This document shows positions 43,218 through 53,040 of a stretch of 64,000 nucleotides of DNA, one piece after another. The notes below the pieces were generated by a model that searched no databases, was not told the origin of the DNA, and saw only the letters and a program-made list of their open reading frames with translations. The position numbers and the translations under genes were made by a program. The stretch's first letter is position 1. Every line of letters begins with the position of its first letter. Origin of the DNA: Triatoma infestans (taxonomy: Eukaryota; Arthropoda; Insecta; Hemiptera; Reduviidae); contig JAAEAF010000368.1 of the NCBI GenBank assembly GCA_011037195.1, forward strand, positions 220,831 through 284,830. The letters run 5' to 3'.

Positions 43218-46200
43218 TAATTTGTCAATTACAGTTTTGAAAACTATGGTAACAGAAAGTTGTATGAGTGTTTCATACCAGATTTTTTTTTTTTTTAGCT
43301 AGAACGCTACCGACAAAGATATTTATTGCATTTTAATATTTTTAATTTTAAAATAAAATGTAGCTTTAAATGATTTCCTTATAAAGTAATGAATAAATAA
43401 TCAAACAAATTAAAAAGATACAATTTAGCTCCTAAATGGTTTTTGCTGATTTTTCAGAAATGTAAATTGAAATTTTCCTCAACTACTTTATTTTCAAATT
43501 AAGGGGAAATTTAACTAGTGAAGAAGTAATATGGCAGTACATTATTATAGTTCGCCTTCTTCTGGATAATCATTATCGTTATCTTAATAATAATTGGTGT
43601 TTCTTATAGTTTTAGTAAATTTTATCAAGATATGCTTTATTGATTAAACCAGTTAATCTGCTTTACAATTACATAATTAAATCATTATGTGGTTATATTC
43701 GAGATAAACTAGGTTTCGCAACTTTTACTAGAGATAATTTTAATGTTATTGGATTTTCGATTGAAGAAAAAATAAAAAAAAAAAATTAGTGTTTGTTCCT
43801 TGCACAAATTCCATAATTATTCTGGTTTCCAGTTCATGGCACTTCTTAATTTAACAAAGTAATAAGATTTTTCCTATAAATCATATTTATTCCTTTAAAA
43901 AATCATCCCTCCCCTAGAGTAACCAATATTGACAAAAACGCGTTTTTTTTTTTCCATTGTTGCAAATAAAAGGGATGAAGAAATTATGGAGTAATGGCAC
44001 ATGAAAAATTAGCATTCCGCTTTATAGATCTTGGAATTTTTCCACAGTATATACTAAGAGAGTAAGGAAAGCTGAGGTTTGGAAGATTAAAAAATTAGTT
44101 GCTATCCAGGTTATGAAGCCCTAAAAGTATTGTTGCATATTTTGTTGTTTGGATTAAAACAAAAAAAAACATAGGTTAGGGTCAACCAAAACTTTAGACT
44201 ATTATTTACCAAACAAGTGCATAAGATTGGTAAATAAGAATTTTTTGGAGCATTTGTTTTTTAATTCCTTCATATTAGGGTAATTATACAATATAAATTA
44301 TGTTTTATTACAATTTGTTTTTGACACTTCACAAAATATGGCCTGAACAAATGAAATTCCATCTTGATCATTCCAGGGTACCAATTTCATTCGCTCCATC
44401 CATCCAGCTCCCTTGACTGAACTCCCAACTACTTTATTTGAAACTCTTCACTGTTTTCTATCTTACACTCATAATACGTCATAAACCAAATTTCGAATAT
44501 TTATCAAACCCCCCTAAAAGTAAAGCAAAAGTAGTAGTTAGGTTTTATTTACAATCACTTTTTCAGCAGTATGCACTTTATTAACCTAGCCTTAGTGTAT
44601 GGCCCACTACTTCAGGGATTTTGGCATCCACACAGTACGAACAAAATTTATCAACATTTACACAATAGCTTACGCAGAGATATGATGTGGGTTATTACTG
44701 GGTTTAGTAAACCCACATACACACTTCCGCTCAACAAGATTTTAAAGACTAAATTAAGAATTTTCTCTGCCTGGAAGTCTCCATAGCTTACTGTTCGATG
44801 TTGGATAGTGCTTCCGGTAACAAGAGAACATTGTCCGAAGGCACAGTGCATTATACCCCCCAAAAAATGCTATATTACATTATGTTAGTGTAATATTAAG
44901 GTGTTTTAATTGTTAATTCAACCATCTGTTGTGTAAGAAATTAAAGAAATCTTTAGTGATAAGTAACATTTATCAATCAAAGATAACACTGAATTAATTA
45001 CGCCTTTTTCATAGGAAATATTAGATTAGATTAGATTGAAAACGGGGAGGGCGGGCCTCATTCCACTGCGATCTACAATAAGAAATATTAAGTTTCAGTA
45101 ATACTTTGAAATTATTTTTATTTTTTAATATTCAAACCCATTACAGATTATATATTAAAAGATTACTTCAGTAGATTTATTTAGTGTTTAATAATTAATT
45201 TTTGAACCATATAGTTAAGGCCCTGACATATGTATAAACCTTGTTATGACCTTCTAAAACTTTTATTACGGCATAAAAAAGTTCACTGCTCTGATAGTGC
45301 GCAATAAGATAATAATCCACTTAAAATATATAATTTTATAATAAATAGTTAATTGAAGCATGATTGAGAAAATCTCCACTTCATGAATATTAAATGCATT
45401 GTTTTCCTTGTGCAATTGACTATACAGCTGTTGGTATTAATTTATATTCTATAAACATTGAATTATTGTTAATCAATCTTTATCTTGAACAAAAATTAAA
45501 CATTTGTCCCCCCCCTATTATAATTTGATTCTTTTTTAAATGAAATATGAATCTTGATAAAATAATTTTACTTTAAGAAATATGAATTGTTTATAATTGT
45601 TCGCTCTTCCTACAGTTCCAGGTCCCAAGGTCGGTCCTCGATTCTATTCTGTCCTGAAAGTTGTCTTTATGAAGGACAAATGAAAGTTCTTAAATTTTAG
45701 TTTCATTTTTATCATCATTCTTCATCGCTGTATAAGAAAGAACTTTCTTTTTCTATCGTACAAAAAATTAAGAAATTGTTGATTTCCAATCTTACTTCTA
45801 ACGGAATTAATTTTGTATTCGATGGCCATACAATTTCAGGAATAAGCGTAGAATTATGGAGTTTATTTTTACTTTCTCTTACTCCTAGTAAGAGGAAGTA
45901 TTGCAATCGTGTCAAATTTTCGATATCGAGTTTTCACCGGAAATATCCGTTTTGAGGTCTCCTGAGTCCAAAAAAGTGGTTTTTAGCAAATGGTCTTGTG
46001 TGTGTGTGTGTGTGTGTGTGTGTATGGTATGTATGTATTATGGACAACAGCATAGCTCAAAAACGAGAACCGTAGAAAGTTGCGTTTAGGTATCATCATG
46101 GGATCTGACAGTAGGTTATCTGTCAAAATTCCTGAACCGGAAGTACCACTTTACTAGTTGGATTTTTTACTTTTTTGCGATTTTCTCAAAAATGGCTCCA

Positions 46201-49200
46201 ACGATTTTCTTTAAACTTGTAACATCAACCCCACACACCAAAGAGCTACAACTTTTATTTGAAACATTTCTCCGGGAAAATTCATTTAAGGGCACTTCTG
46301 GGGGAGGGGTGGGGTTAGGTTTTCATCTAAAGTGCTATTTCAGTTTATTAGATAATTCTGTCATCTAAATAATGTTAATTAGAATTAAATATGTGGTTGA
46401 AATTCCGAGTTTGAAAAAATCGGATAACCGGAAATGCGTTTACTTTACCACTTTACTAAATGATTTTTCTCTTTTGCGCAAATTTCTCAAAAATGGCTCC
46501 GTCGATTTTCTTGAAACTTGGTATATAAACTAAACATACGAGATCTACAACTTTTATTGAAAACTTTTCTCTGGAAAAATTCATTTAAGGGCACTTTTAG
46601 GGGAGTGGGGTTATATTTTTCTCTAAAGTGCTTTCATAGTTGATTATACAATTCTATCATCCAAACAAAATTAATTAGAAATAAATAGATGGCCTAAATT
46701 CTGAGTTTCAAGAAAATTAGTAAACCGGGAATGCGCTTTTAGTGAACAGTTTTTTAAGTTTTCGACAAATTTCATTAAATTTGGTACACAAACTATAAAA
46801 TTTGTCAATTATAATTTTGAGAACAGGAGTAAGAGAAAGTTGTGTGAGTGTTTCACACCAGATTGTTTTAAAAATAACAATGTAAAGGAATTTTCTTAGA
46901 CAGCTCTTGGTGCATGTCTCCTATGTATATTAAACAATTTCTTTACAGTTAGCAGAACCTTATTCTGTTAATTATTCAGCTGAGAAGTTATATGGCAAAC
47001 TAAGATCACTTGATCCGTGGTAGCTGAGGTTCAAGCTACACCCACCGCCTGGGGGTTCAGGCACACCCTTCGTCTGGGGTTCAAGCATTATTTTGCCGCC
47101 CTGAAAAAGGCTTGTGCATAAAACTATTATAAAAGGAATACTGCTGTTGTACTATTGATTTGGTAACAGCAAATTTCTATAGATTATATTTCTGTTACAA
47201 GTCACATTAGGAGGAATTATTGCGGCTGTGTCAAATTTTTGATATTACTGAGGGTATGTGAATATGTGTGAGTGAGTATAAGTAGCATACAACAAAAAAG
47301 AAAAATTGCATAAAGTTCGAATTTCATGCACACCGTTTACAAATAAGTTGAAAACTGTACTAAATAAAAGTTTCTGTCAACTCGAGTGCGATTATACTGA
47401 ATGGTTTTTCAGTTTTTTTCGCCATTTTCTCACACGATTTCCTTTAATATCAGTATACTAATGTAATATATAATTCTATCATTTATTACAAGAGATTCTT
47501 GTAGAAGTTCTGGTGGGAAGCGATGTGTAAGGTTGCCTCTAAATTATCGTTTTATTGTAAGATTCAGTACATCCATATGCATAATATTACTGTTAACCAA
47601 ATGTTAGTAATAATTTTAATTTAGAAAATGTAATTAACAATAAGAAAAGTGATAATTCCAAAAAGAGAAAATCTTGTTTCACATTGCATTGTTTCATTCA
47701 TTGAAAGTAATAGAATGGACAAATAGGAAAGAACTAGAGCCTTAGCTATTTGTTAACTTGAATCAAGTGTTGAAAGAAAAATTTAAAATAATTTTCTAAG
47801 ACTTTTAAGTTATGATTTATAAATTACACTAAATTTCTTCAATTATGCGTCGGGTCGCGGAGGGCCTGCATCTATGGTCACCTCACACCTCTTGAACTTG
47901 CATGAACCTATAACTTTAAAATAATTAATCTATATATATTTTTTTTTCAGATATGGGATGCTGTTTCTGGCGGTGAATTGCAATCTATACCACATAAACA
48001 TATCGTAAAGAGTGTTCATTTTTCAAATGATAGCACACATCTTGCTACTGGGAGCAATGAGAAACTAATAAGGATATGGGATCTTAATAAACCTGATACT
48101 CGTTAGTAGTTGATTTCATTTTCTCTCTGTTATATTATTTCTAAGAAAAGTACTAGATAACCTTGTCATTTTTCTTTGTTATAACCTTATTTTATTAGGG
48201 TGATCCCTTTCTCAGGGTTGATTCACTCTAATCATCCAGTTAGAGACTCCAGTAATTTCTGCCTTTCCAATTCTTTCATCAGCCCTTTTCCATTAATTCC
48301 TCTGCTACATGATCCGCCCATTGTCTTCGGGGTGTTCTTATTCATTTAATAATTCGGACGTCTCCTTTCTTCCATTTTTTCAAATGCCATACTATGCCAA
48401 CTTATGGACTTCATTCACAGAGCCCTTAATTCGATTATTCCTTTTATTTCATGATATCTAAATCGGGAGTATCATTTTTTTCAATAATCCATTCGGTGGC
48501 ATATACTGTTGACCTTTACTTGTCATTCATTATCCAACTCTCTGATTTGTATATTATAACCTGAAAGGTAAGCACACTTACAAGATTATGATCCTAATGA
48601 TTATAGTCATGCGTTCGTTTGTTTATTTATTGAAATAATGATCATATATGTCATTACAATTGTCATATTTTCAGCTGTACTGGAATTTTCTGGACACTCT
48701 GGATGTATAAAACAAGCATACTATTTGAGAGATGATTCTCGCGTGGTATCTTGTTCTGATGATAAAACTTTAAGATTGTGGGACGTAAAAACAGGACAAG
48801 TAAGTTGATTTTTTTTATTTTTTTGCTATTTACTTAATATATGGGACAAACATCTGGAATTCATAATCAAAAGCATAAAGGTTCTTGCATTTTGAAAGAC
48901 TCCTTTCTCTTCCACAGGAAATTGATAAATTGGAATTTACCATGACACCTAATAGTGTTGAGGTATCACAAGATGGCCAAATACTTACTGTTACCGCTGG
49001 CAGTACTGTTAGCTTCTGGCAAGCAGAAACGTTAGTAACTTTTATTTACAATACTTTTTTCGCTAAATCTTTGAAGAACAACTAAATTTAGAATCGATAA
49101 TATGGGAATGGCTACAACAACTAAATCCACGGCGGCCAAATAGATCTACAATGGCTTCTTTGTGGATCTGTCTTTATATACCTTGAATTCACTTGTTTCT

Positions 49201-52200
49201 AAAAGTGTAGAATTGGCAGGGAGTTTGCTTTTAGACACATTTCCCTCTATTGGTATCCTGTGAGTGGCGGGGGATCTCAACTAGTTATGGTCATATTGAT
49301 GAGCAGAGTTATTCACACTATCAATGAGGCCTTTGTTGAATACTAGTCCACTTCTTTGTAAAGGTCTGTAGGGGGATTTATGTAATCTTGTTAGTTCTAT
49401 ATGTAACTTGTTTTAATAATCAGAACCAATCTATATAGATGTTCTTATAAATACAACAGTACTAAATGTTAATGGTAAAGTCAAATACATTGCCTCCTAA
49501 AGGTCTTTTGTGGCTCCCTTTTGTGCCAGTGTTTGTGTATAGTCTGTAATCGTCCATATCTGAAGTGTACAATATGTAAGTGTAAGTGAGTGTGTGTTTG
49601 GTAGTGAGTTAGAGTTGTACCCGTAGATACTAAACATTAAACCTAAGTAGTTTTACAAACCAACACTCTCAGTAGATTCACTCTGCATGGTATATGTGAG
49701 GCCCTATTTATCAATGATAATTGTGTTATTATGCTGTGGTGGTACCATGGGGAAGTGGCCAGTCCACTTGCTTCCCCTACAGAGACAGCATTATATAACT
49801 CGGTACACTTTTCACAGGTAACTTCTCATTGGTTTCTGAAGCACTCAGAATGTTTTCAGATGTGATATTCTTTGGAGAGCATTGTATCAGGTTCGAAAGG
49901 TAAACAGAGTTGTTCATTCATACCTACGAGCACAAAGTGGTTCTTCTTGTCACAAAAAGAAAATTAAATTGATACCATCTTTGAGGGCGTTTTCGTTAGC
50001 TATCTCATTTTTGTTTATTTTTAAGGCAATTGCTACAAATCATCAGAAACTCGTGTGAACCATTCAGAATGCTTTAAATTTATGCCTCAAATGTTTTTAG
50101 CTAAATTTCCCTATGTCACAGAGTGGGCAAAGACGTTTGAGAGATTGTTTACAGTATAGATTCTCATATTATGTTTCATTCAATATTCAAATACATGTTT
50201 TTTCAGAGACATTTTTCGTGATAGCCTGCTTCATTTTGTGGTCATCGACCGGTTTCGGGCGTTCGCCCATCTTCAGAATGCGTTTGTCACACAGTGTGAT
50301 AACCCGGACGTGATATTGCCCCTAATTTAAAATATTTGTATTCTTATATCCAAAAATACTTGAGAGCGCTAATGTCGCGATGTTACCAGCGCGTTGAAAA
50401 CAATATTAATCACGCCCATTTAAAAGTGGTCATATTCGAAGTGTAGTAATTGTAGCCTTCAGACGTGGCCACTAATTGATTGCAACAAATGGTCATCTCA
50501 AACATTGATCTTATGTATTGTGAGCTTTGCAGTAATCCATTCTACTCTTAACTTTTTTTTAAACCATTCTACTCATTCGGTCCTCTTTCTCAGATTTTCC
50601 TCTTGTATATATTACATAACTCTTCTTCTGGCCGCTGATTCCATTTAATGGTTTGTTTCTATTGGGGCAGATTCTCGATGAGACTTCCATTGGGCAGATA
50701 CCATGTAGAAGCCTTATTCTTATCGCTTGCAATTTACTCTGTTGATGTATTCCAGATCTTCAAGTGCTTTAGACTAGGAAGAGAAGTTATTCTTGTGATA
50801 TGTTTACTTTTAGATGTATTTGTTTCGTCATTGCTGATATCCATCAATCTCACAACTGTCAGATTATCTCTTTGCCTTGCCAAGCAGATCTATTTGTTGG
50901 TCAAATAGAGGCTTTTATTAAGTTTACATACTATAATAATAGGTAATATATATTTTTCAGATTGACTAAAATAAAAGAATGGAAAGTGCCAACTGTTGTT
51001 TATTCTGCTTCGTTACACCCGGATAAAGAAGTGTTTGTATGCGGCGGAGATGATCTCAGAATGTATAAGTATGACTATAATACAGGGGCTGAACTTGGTA
51101 AGTAATTTAATTGCAGTATTTAGCTTCATGTCTTAATTATATAATCATATCAGTAACCGACTTTTTTTTGTAAGTTTTTGAAATATTTCGGTTAACTAGG
51201 TTTTTTGTTTGTTGGGCTCTTTTTCTTTCTTGTGCATTACATTCCTCTCAACTCAAATAGGGACTCAAACAGGGCAACTCTAGCTCACAACACATACACA
51301 CAAATTTCCAATAATTAAATAATCATCTAATCAAAAATTATGCAAACTAATTTATTCTAAATTAACTGATTATTGTAATTATTTTCCAACTTGATCATGT
51401 AATTTTTTTTTATTTGAACATATATTTGACTTTACTCGCATGGCAGCATTTACATTATCATTACTGCTACCCAACTCTAGTTCTTACTACGAGTTAGTAG
51501 ATACTTAGTGGAAGTAGACTAGTCACTTCTTAAGGGTATTATAAGTATACAGCCCTAAAAATAACAACAAATTATCACTCATGCTGACATGCTAACACTC
51601 ACTGTACAGGGCACGCAGTTGATGATTCAACTAATTGATACCTAATTCAAATAAACTCATCAATAAAACAGATTTTACTTATGACTTTATAAAATGTATC
51701 ACTAAAAGCAAGCAAGTCTCAACAAACTTTTTGTGTTGCTGAGGATGTGACTTAATAGCCCATGTCTCTACAACACCTATTGCTTTATATTTGCCATCCG
51801 GAGAGTTAAGCGGAAAGGAGAAGCTTTCTAGAAAAATGCCTCTTGATACGCAATGATAAAAAATAAGCATGAATACACAGATAGAAACAGTAGTATTCAT
51901 AATTCTGTCAGCTACGATAAATAGAATAAAACAGCATCAAAAAGAAGGAATATAAATATTTCAAAATCAGAACTGAACATAGCCTCCCGAACTGTTTCTA
52001 TCCCTCCTAGGAGGATTGATAAAGAAAGCCAAATTCACCGCGCTCTAGAAGATGTTTTTGTGGCGTCCTTGTTTGCCTGTTTTTATATTGCATATAATTA
52101 ATCATCTCTCAGTTTGCATAATAAATATTGAAACGGAAATTTTTGCTGTATATGTGTTGTGAGCTAGAGTTGTCCTATTTGAGTACGCTGATCACAAGTA

Positions 52201-52703
52201 ATTTGCACATATAAACTAACTAGGTAATGAGTGTTAAGAGTATCAGTGTAGGTATATGGTAGGGTTCAAGTTGTTAGACTGATGAGCCCGCAGAAACCCT
52301 GACGTAATGACTGGTATACTTCCTCCTACAGCTTTCTCTCACATATTTTTAATATGAAATATTCATTTGTGAATATTTATTAAATACAAAAAAAAGGGTC
52401 GTTGCAATGAACATTTTTTTGTTTTGTTTTACAGAATCTTTCAAAGGTCATTTTGGACCAGTACATTGTGTTCGTTTTTCACCTGATGGAGAATTATACG
52501 CGTCAGGTTCAGAAGATGGTACATTAAGATTATGGCAGACAACAATAGGCAAAACGTATGGCCTATGGAAATGTATTGACAATAGTACAACAAACAATAC
52601 TAACAATGCGACTGCAGGTATAGATGCGTTGTCATCGTCGGCTGCACCACCATTACAAAATAATACTACTACAATTAATTTACACGAAGTTGTGGCTAAT
52701 TAA
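28684..52703 (+). CDS. Strap: serine/threonine kinase receptor-associated protein, WD40 (complete, 7 exons)
   Basis: Strap (unrip) is a cytoplasmic WD40 propeller known to bind TGF-beta receptors and Smad7 and to be part of the SMN complex in snRNP assembly. Coding exons: 28684-28798, 28933-29072, 47951-48101, 48675-48799, 48918-49030, 50961-51097, 52435-52703, all in phase, giving 349 aa (vertebrate protein about 350). Conserved blocks are [19 protein letters not shown] at the N terminus, [31 protein letters not shown] (blade 2), IRIWDLNKP (blade 3), LRLWDVKTG (blade 4), [19 protein letters not shown] (blade 6) and [20 protein letters not shown] with [18 protein letters not shown] (blade 7). 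The last 40 or so residues are Asn/Thr-rich and unlike the acidic vertebrate tail. The start is chosen by alignment with the family N terminus and its context ACAAATGG. Confidence 0.97.
28933..29072 (+). CDS. Strap: Strap exon 2
   Basis: It encodes [20 protein letters not shown] and then [10 protein letters not shown], ending ADFNAK. The acceptor is AATTTTTAG and the donor is AAG|GTAATC, phase 0. This is the most conserved exon of the gene. Confidence 0.97.
31490..31830 (-). mobile_element. LINE remnant, C-terminal zinc-knuckle tail
   Basis: The minus strand contains [20 protein letters not shown], the type of C-terminal block (HxLCExxxLARxRxxxLG) that ends R1/jockey-group insect LINE proteins. 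Stops precede it. Confidence 0.55.
32792..34079 (-). mobile_element. mariner, cecropia/Hsmar1-like, nearly intact
   Basis: It is 1288 bp, the normal size. The ends match inversely over about 29 bases (GGTTGGTGCAAAAATAATGC and on, at 32796 and 34048-34076) and TA flanks both sides (32790-32791, 34080-34081). The terminal sequence resembles Hsmar1. Its single ORF system runs on the minus strand; see the transposase entry. Confidence 0.95.
32870..33888 (-). pseudogene. mariner transposase with one frameshift
   Basis: It starts [20 protein letters not shown] at 33888. It has a paired-like helix-turn-helix N-terminal region ([20 protein letters not shown], then [20 protein letters not shown]), the WVPHEL linker, the first catalytic Asp in TCDE, the second in LHDNARPH and the third in SPDLSPTD. 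I count 34 residues between the second and third, so it is a DD34D enzyme like Hsmar1/SETMAR. One base is missing from an A run next to the TCDE codon (plus strand T run 33431-33434); downstream of it the frame is open to the stop at 32870. Expected length is about 340 aa. Apart from this lesion I see no internal stop. Confidence 0.92.
35096..35789 (-). mobile_element. mariner, internally deleted copy of the axin-intron family
   Basis: The inverted ends CGAGGGTCATTCAATAAGTA (35096) and CGAGGACCATTCAATAATTA (inverse, to 35789) are flanked by TA (35094-35095, 35790-35791). At 694 bp it keeps the N-terminal transposase part and then jumps, near 35265, to the C-terminal [18 protein letters not shown] part. 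The central catalytic region is gone, so it could only move with an enzyme supplied from elsewhere. Confidence 0.9.
36500..38090 (+). mobile_element. LINE remnant with RT motifs (RTE/craft-like)
   Basis: Pieces in different frames but correct order: [18 protein letters not shown] (about 36719), FENAFDSV (RT motif A, about 37019), [11 protein letters not shown] (about 37521), [18 protein letters not shown] and the [12 protein letters not shown] end (about 37818-37910). These are the order and spacing of a non-LTR RT and its C-terminal tail. There are many frameshifts, so it is inactive. Confidence 0.75.
38847..39648 (+). repeat. hairpin-ended repeat, diverged copy
   Basis: It starts ACTTTCTCTTTTACTCC and ends GAGTAAGAGAAAGTCATGTG with a GTGTATCACATC tail, like the full copies. 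The interior is partly decayed. It is flanked about 470 bases before and 100 after by similar AAACCA..TATGACTC sequences (38376 and 39752). Confidence 0.7.
41191..42227 (-). mobile_element. Tigger/pogo-type DNA transposon, internally deleted
   Basis: The inverted ends CAGTAAGACCCCGCTTAA are exact at both sides, and TA flanks them (41189-41190, 42228-42229). The minus strand codes for a Tigger-type C-terminal region only; the DNA-binding N terminus and most of the DDE core are missing in this 1037-base element. Confidence 0.9.
41467..42116 (-). pseudogene. Tigger-like transposase C-terminal fragment
   Basis: It reads [20 protein letters not shown] and then [15 protein letters not shown] from 42116, continued in another frame from about 41925 as [20 protein letters not shown], an acidic region and a basic end ([13 protein letters not shown]). 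MDQGVI-NFKAHY is the block before the last catalytic residue in pogo/Tigger enzymes, and the acidic C terminus is also typical. There is a frameshift at about 41910-41930. Confidence 0.85.
43094..43213 (+). mobile_element. short poly(A) retroposon with target duplication
   Basis: AACTTAATTTGTCAATT occurs at 43077-43093 and again at 43214-43230. Between them lie 74 bases of sequence absent from other copies of the host repeat and an uninterrupted run of about 46-48 A. A 17-base target duplication and an A tail are the signature of LINE-driven insertion of an RNA copy. The source is not identified; there is an AATAAATAAA at 43105-43114. Confidence 0.85.
45870..46864 (+). repeat. hairpin-ended repeat, cleanest full copy
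   Basis: The 5' end is ACTTTCTCTTACTCCTAGTA with AGAGGAAGT, a hairpin. The 3' end is GGAGTAAGAGAAAGT followed by GTGTGAGTGTTTCACAC, a second hairpin. The outer blocks ACTTTCTCTTACTCC and GGAGTAAGAGAAAGT are also inverted to each other. Inside are a (GT)n run (46003-46022) and about three diverged units of 250-300 bases, each beginning ACCGGAARTRCVNYTTTACT and including AAAATGGCTCC and TACAACTTTTATT. There is no coding potential. About 995 bases; the class is unknown. Confidence 0.85.
47205..47520 (+). repeat. decayed fragment of hairpin-ended repeat
   Basis: It contains GAGGAATTATTGCGGCTGTGTC near 47210, TGCGATTATACTGAATGGTTT near 47390 and ATTTTCTCACACGATTTCCTTT, all matching parts of the family in order. 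Confidence 0.55.
47951..48101 (+). CDS. Strap: Strap exon 3
   Basis: It encodes [20 protein letters not shown] and onward to [11 protein letters not shown]. The acceptor is TTTTTTTCAG and the donor is ACTC|GTTAGT, phase 1. It is preceded by the 18.9 kb intron. Confidence 0.96.
48102..48674 (+). other. Strap intron 3, with LINE fragment
   Basis: Most of this 573-base intron is a minus-strand LINE fragment (see next entry). Confidence 0.8.
48180..48590 (-). mobile_element. LINE remnant (RT C-terminal tail)
   Basis: The minus strand gives broken pieces including [19 protein letters not shown] and [20 protein letters not shown], in the order of the final part of common insect LINE proteins (GSESW...HVLRMEE...RWxDxV...). 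It has multiple stops. Assignment rests on pattern only. Confidence 0.45.
48675..48799 (+). CDS. Strap: Strap exon 4
   Basis: It encodes [20 protein letters not shown] and then [12 protein letters not shown], a full WD blade. The acceptor is ATTTTCAG and the donor is CAA|GTAAGT, phase 0. Confidence 0.96.
48918..49030 (+). CDS. Strap: Strap exon 5
   Basis: It encodes [20 protein letters not shown] and then VSFWQAET, phase 2 at the donor. This is a weak blade without a canonical WD, as in vertebrate STRAP. Confidence 0.93.
49031..50960 (+). other. Strap intron 5
   Basis: A 1.9 kb intron. It holds a GTGTGTTTGGTAGTGAGTTA repeat piece (about 49590) shared in part with 40106 and 52152, and a hammerhead-like motif (50243-50280). 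The rest is unidentified. Confidence 0.75.
50243..50280 (-). ncRNA. hammerhead-ribozyme-like motif (best-formed core)
   Basis: The minus strand, 5' to 3': CATT (helix I), CTGAAGA (core), TGGGC-GAAC-GCCC (stem II), GAAA, then ACCGGT as a minimal helix III, GTC cleavage triplet, and GATG (helix I partner). All catalytic-core positions fit the type I consensus CUGANGA...GAAA...NUH. A related copy with the same flank GATGACCACAAAATGAAGCA is at 55540. Activity is not shown. Confidence 0.6.
50961..51097 (+). CDS. Strap: Strap exon 6
   Basis: It encodes [20 protein letters not shown] and then the [10 protein letters not shown] block. The acceptor is ATTTTTCAG and the donor is CTTG|GTAAGT, phase 1. 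Confidence 0.95.
51098..52434 (+). other. Strap intron 6, with inverted-repeat element
   Basis: A 1.3 kb intron containing an inverted pair, about 51240-51300 against 52140-52190; see the next entry. Confidence 0.75.
51245..52190. repeat. inverted-repeat element in Strap intron 6
   Basis: GGCAACTCTAGCTCACAACA near 51279 is the inverse, with few changes, of TGTTGTGAGCTAGAGTTGTC near 52155, and CTCAAATAGGGACTC mirrors CCTATTTGAGT. The paired arms are about 50 bases and about 0.9 kb apart. Pieces of the same sequence occur near 40106 and 49590, so it is a dispersed family. There is no ORF. Confidence 0.55.
52435..52703 (+). CDS. Strap: Strap exon 7 and stop
   Basis: It holds the last WD blade and the YGLWKC signature, then a low-complexity Asn/Thr/Ser tail to TAA at 52701-52703. 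The tail is not conserved and could be read through from the blade by simple extension. Confidence 0.95.
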
Positions 52704-53040
52704 TTTAAGAAATAATAATTCTTGTTTTTGTTTTCTCTTTCTTAATGATATAGTATGTATCCAAAGTTTCCATTTGCTGTAAGTGTAATATTGCTGGCCT
52801 GCCAAAACAAAAACAATGTTCAACCATAATGTTCTAAGTTATTATAATTTTTTTGTTTTTATTTATTTTATTTATCCAGTATATCCTCTTTTAAATAGTC
52901 ACACTGTACTGTTTTGTCTCCATTCGATTACGTCCCTTGTCTTGATTTTATAGTTATGTTTACCACATTATACTATAAATAATTAAGGAAAGGAATTAAT
53001 TCAACAAAAAATAAAAAAAATAAAAAATAATAAAGTGATT
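52704..53040 (+). other. Strap 3' UTR (inferred)
   Basis: Non-coding AT-rich sequence after the stop. AATAAA at 53029-53034, about 330 bases on, is a reasonable poly(A) signal, but the local A/T richness makes this uncertain. Confidence 0.4.

Larger units (their letters stand above)
41159..43290 (+). repeat. hairpin-ended repeat, full copy carrying two insertions
   Basis: The 5' end is TTACTTTCTCTTATTCC with its hairpin partner AGTAAGAGGAAGT; the 3' end is ACAGAAAGTTGTATGAGTG and then TTTCATACCAGATTT. It is interrupted by a Tigger element (41191-42227) and a poly(A) retroposon (43094-43213). Without these it is about 950 bases, like the copy at 45870. Confidence 0.82.
29073..47950 (+). other. 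Strap intron 2 (18.9 kb), transposon reservoir
   Basis: It carries separately listed mariner, Tigger, LINE and hairpin-ended repeat insertions. The stretches 29073-31490, 31830-32790, 34080-35095, 35790-36500, 39650-41158 and 43290-45869 hold no feature that I recognise, apart from an (TA)n(GA)n microsatellite at about 40410-40451. Confidence 0.85.
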
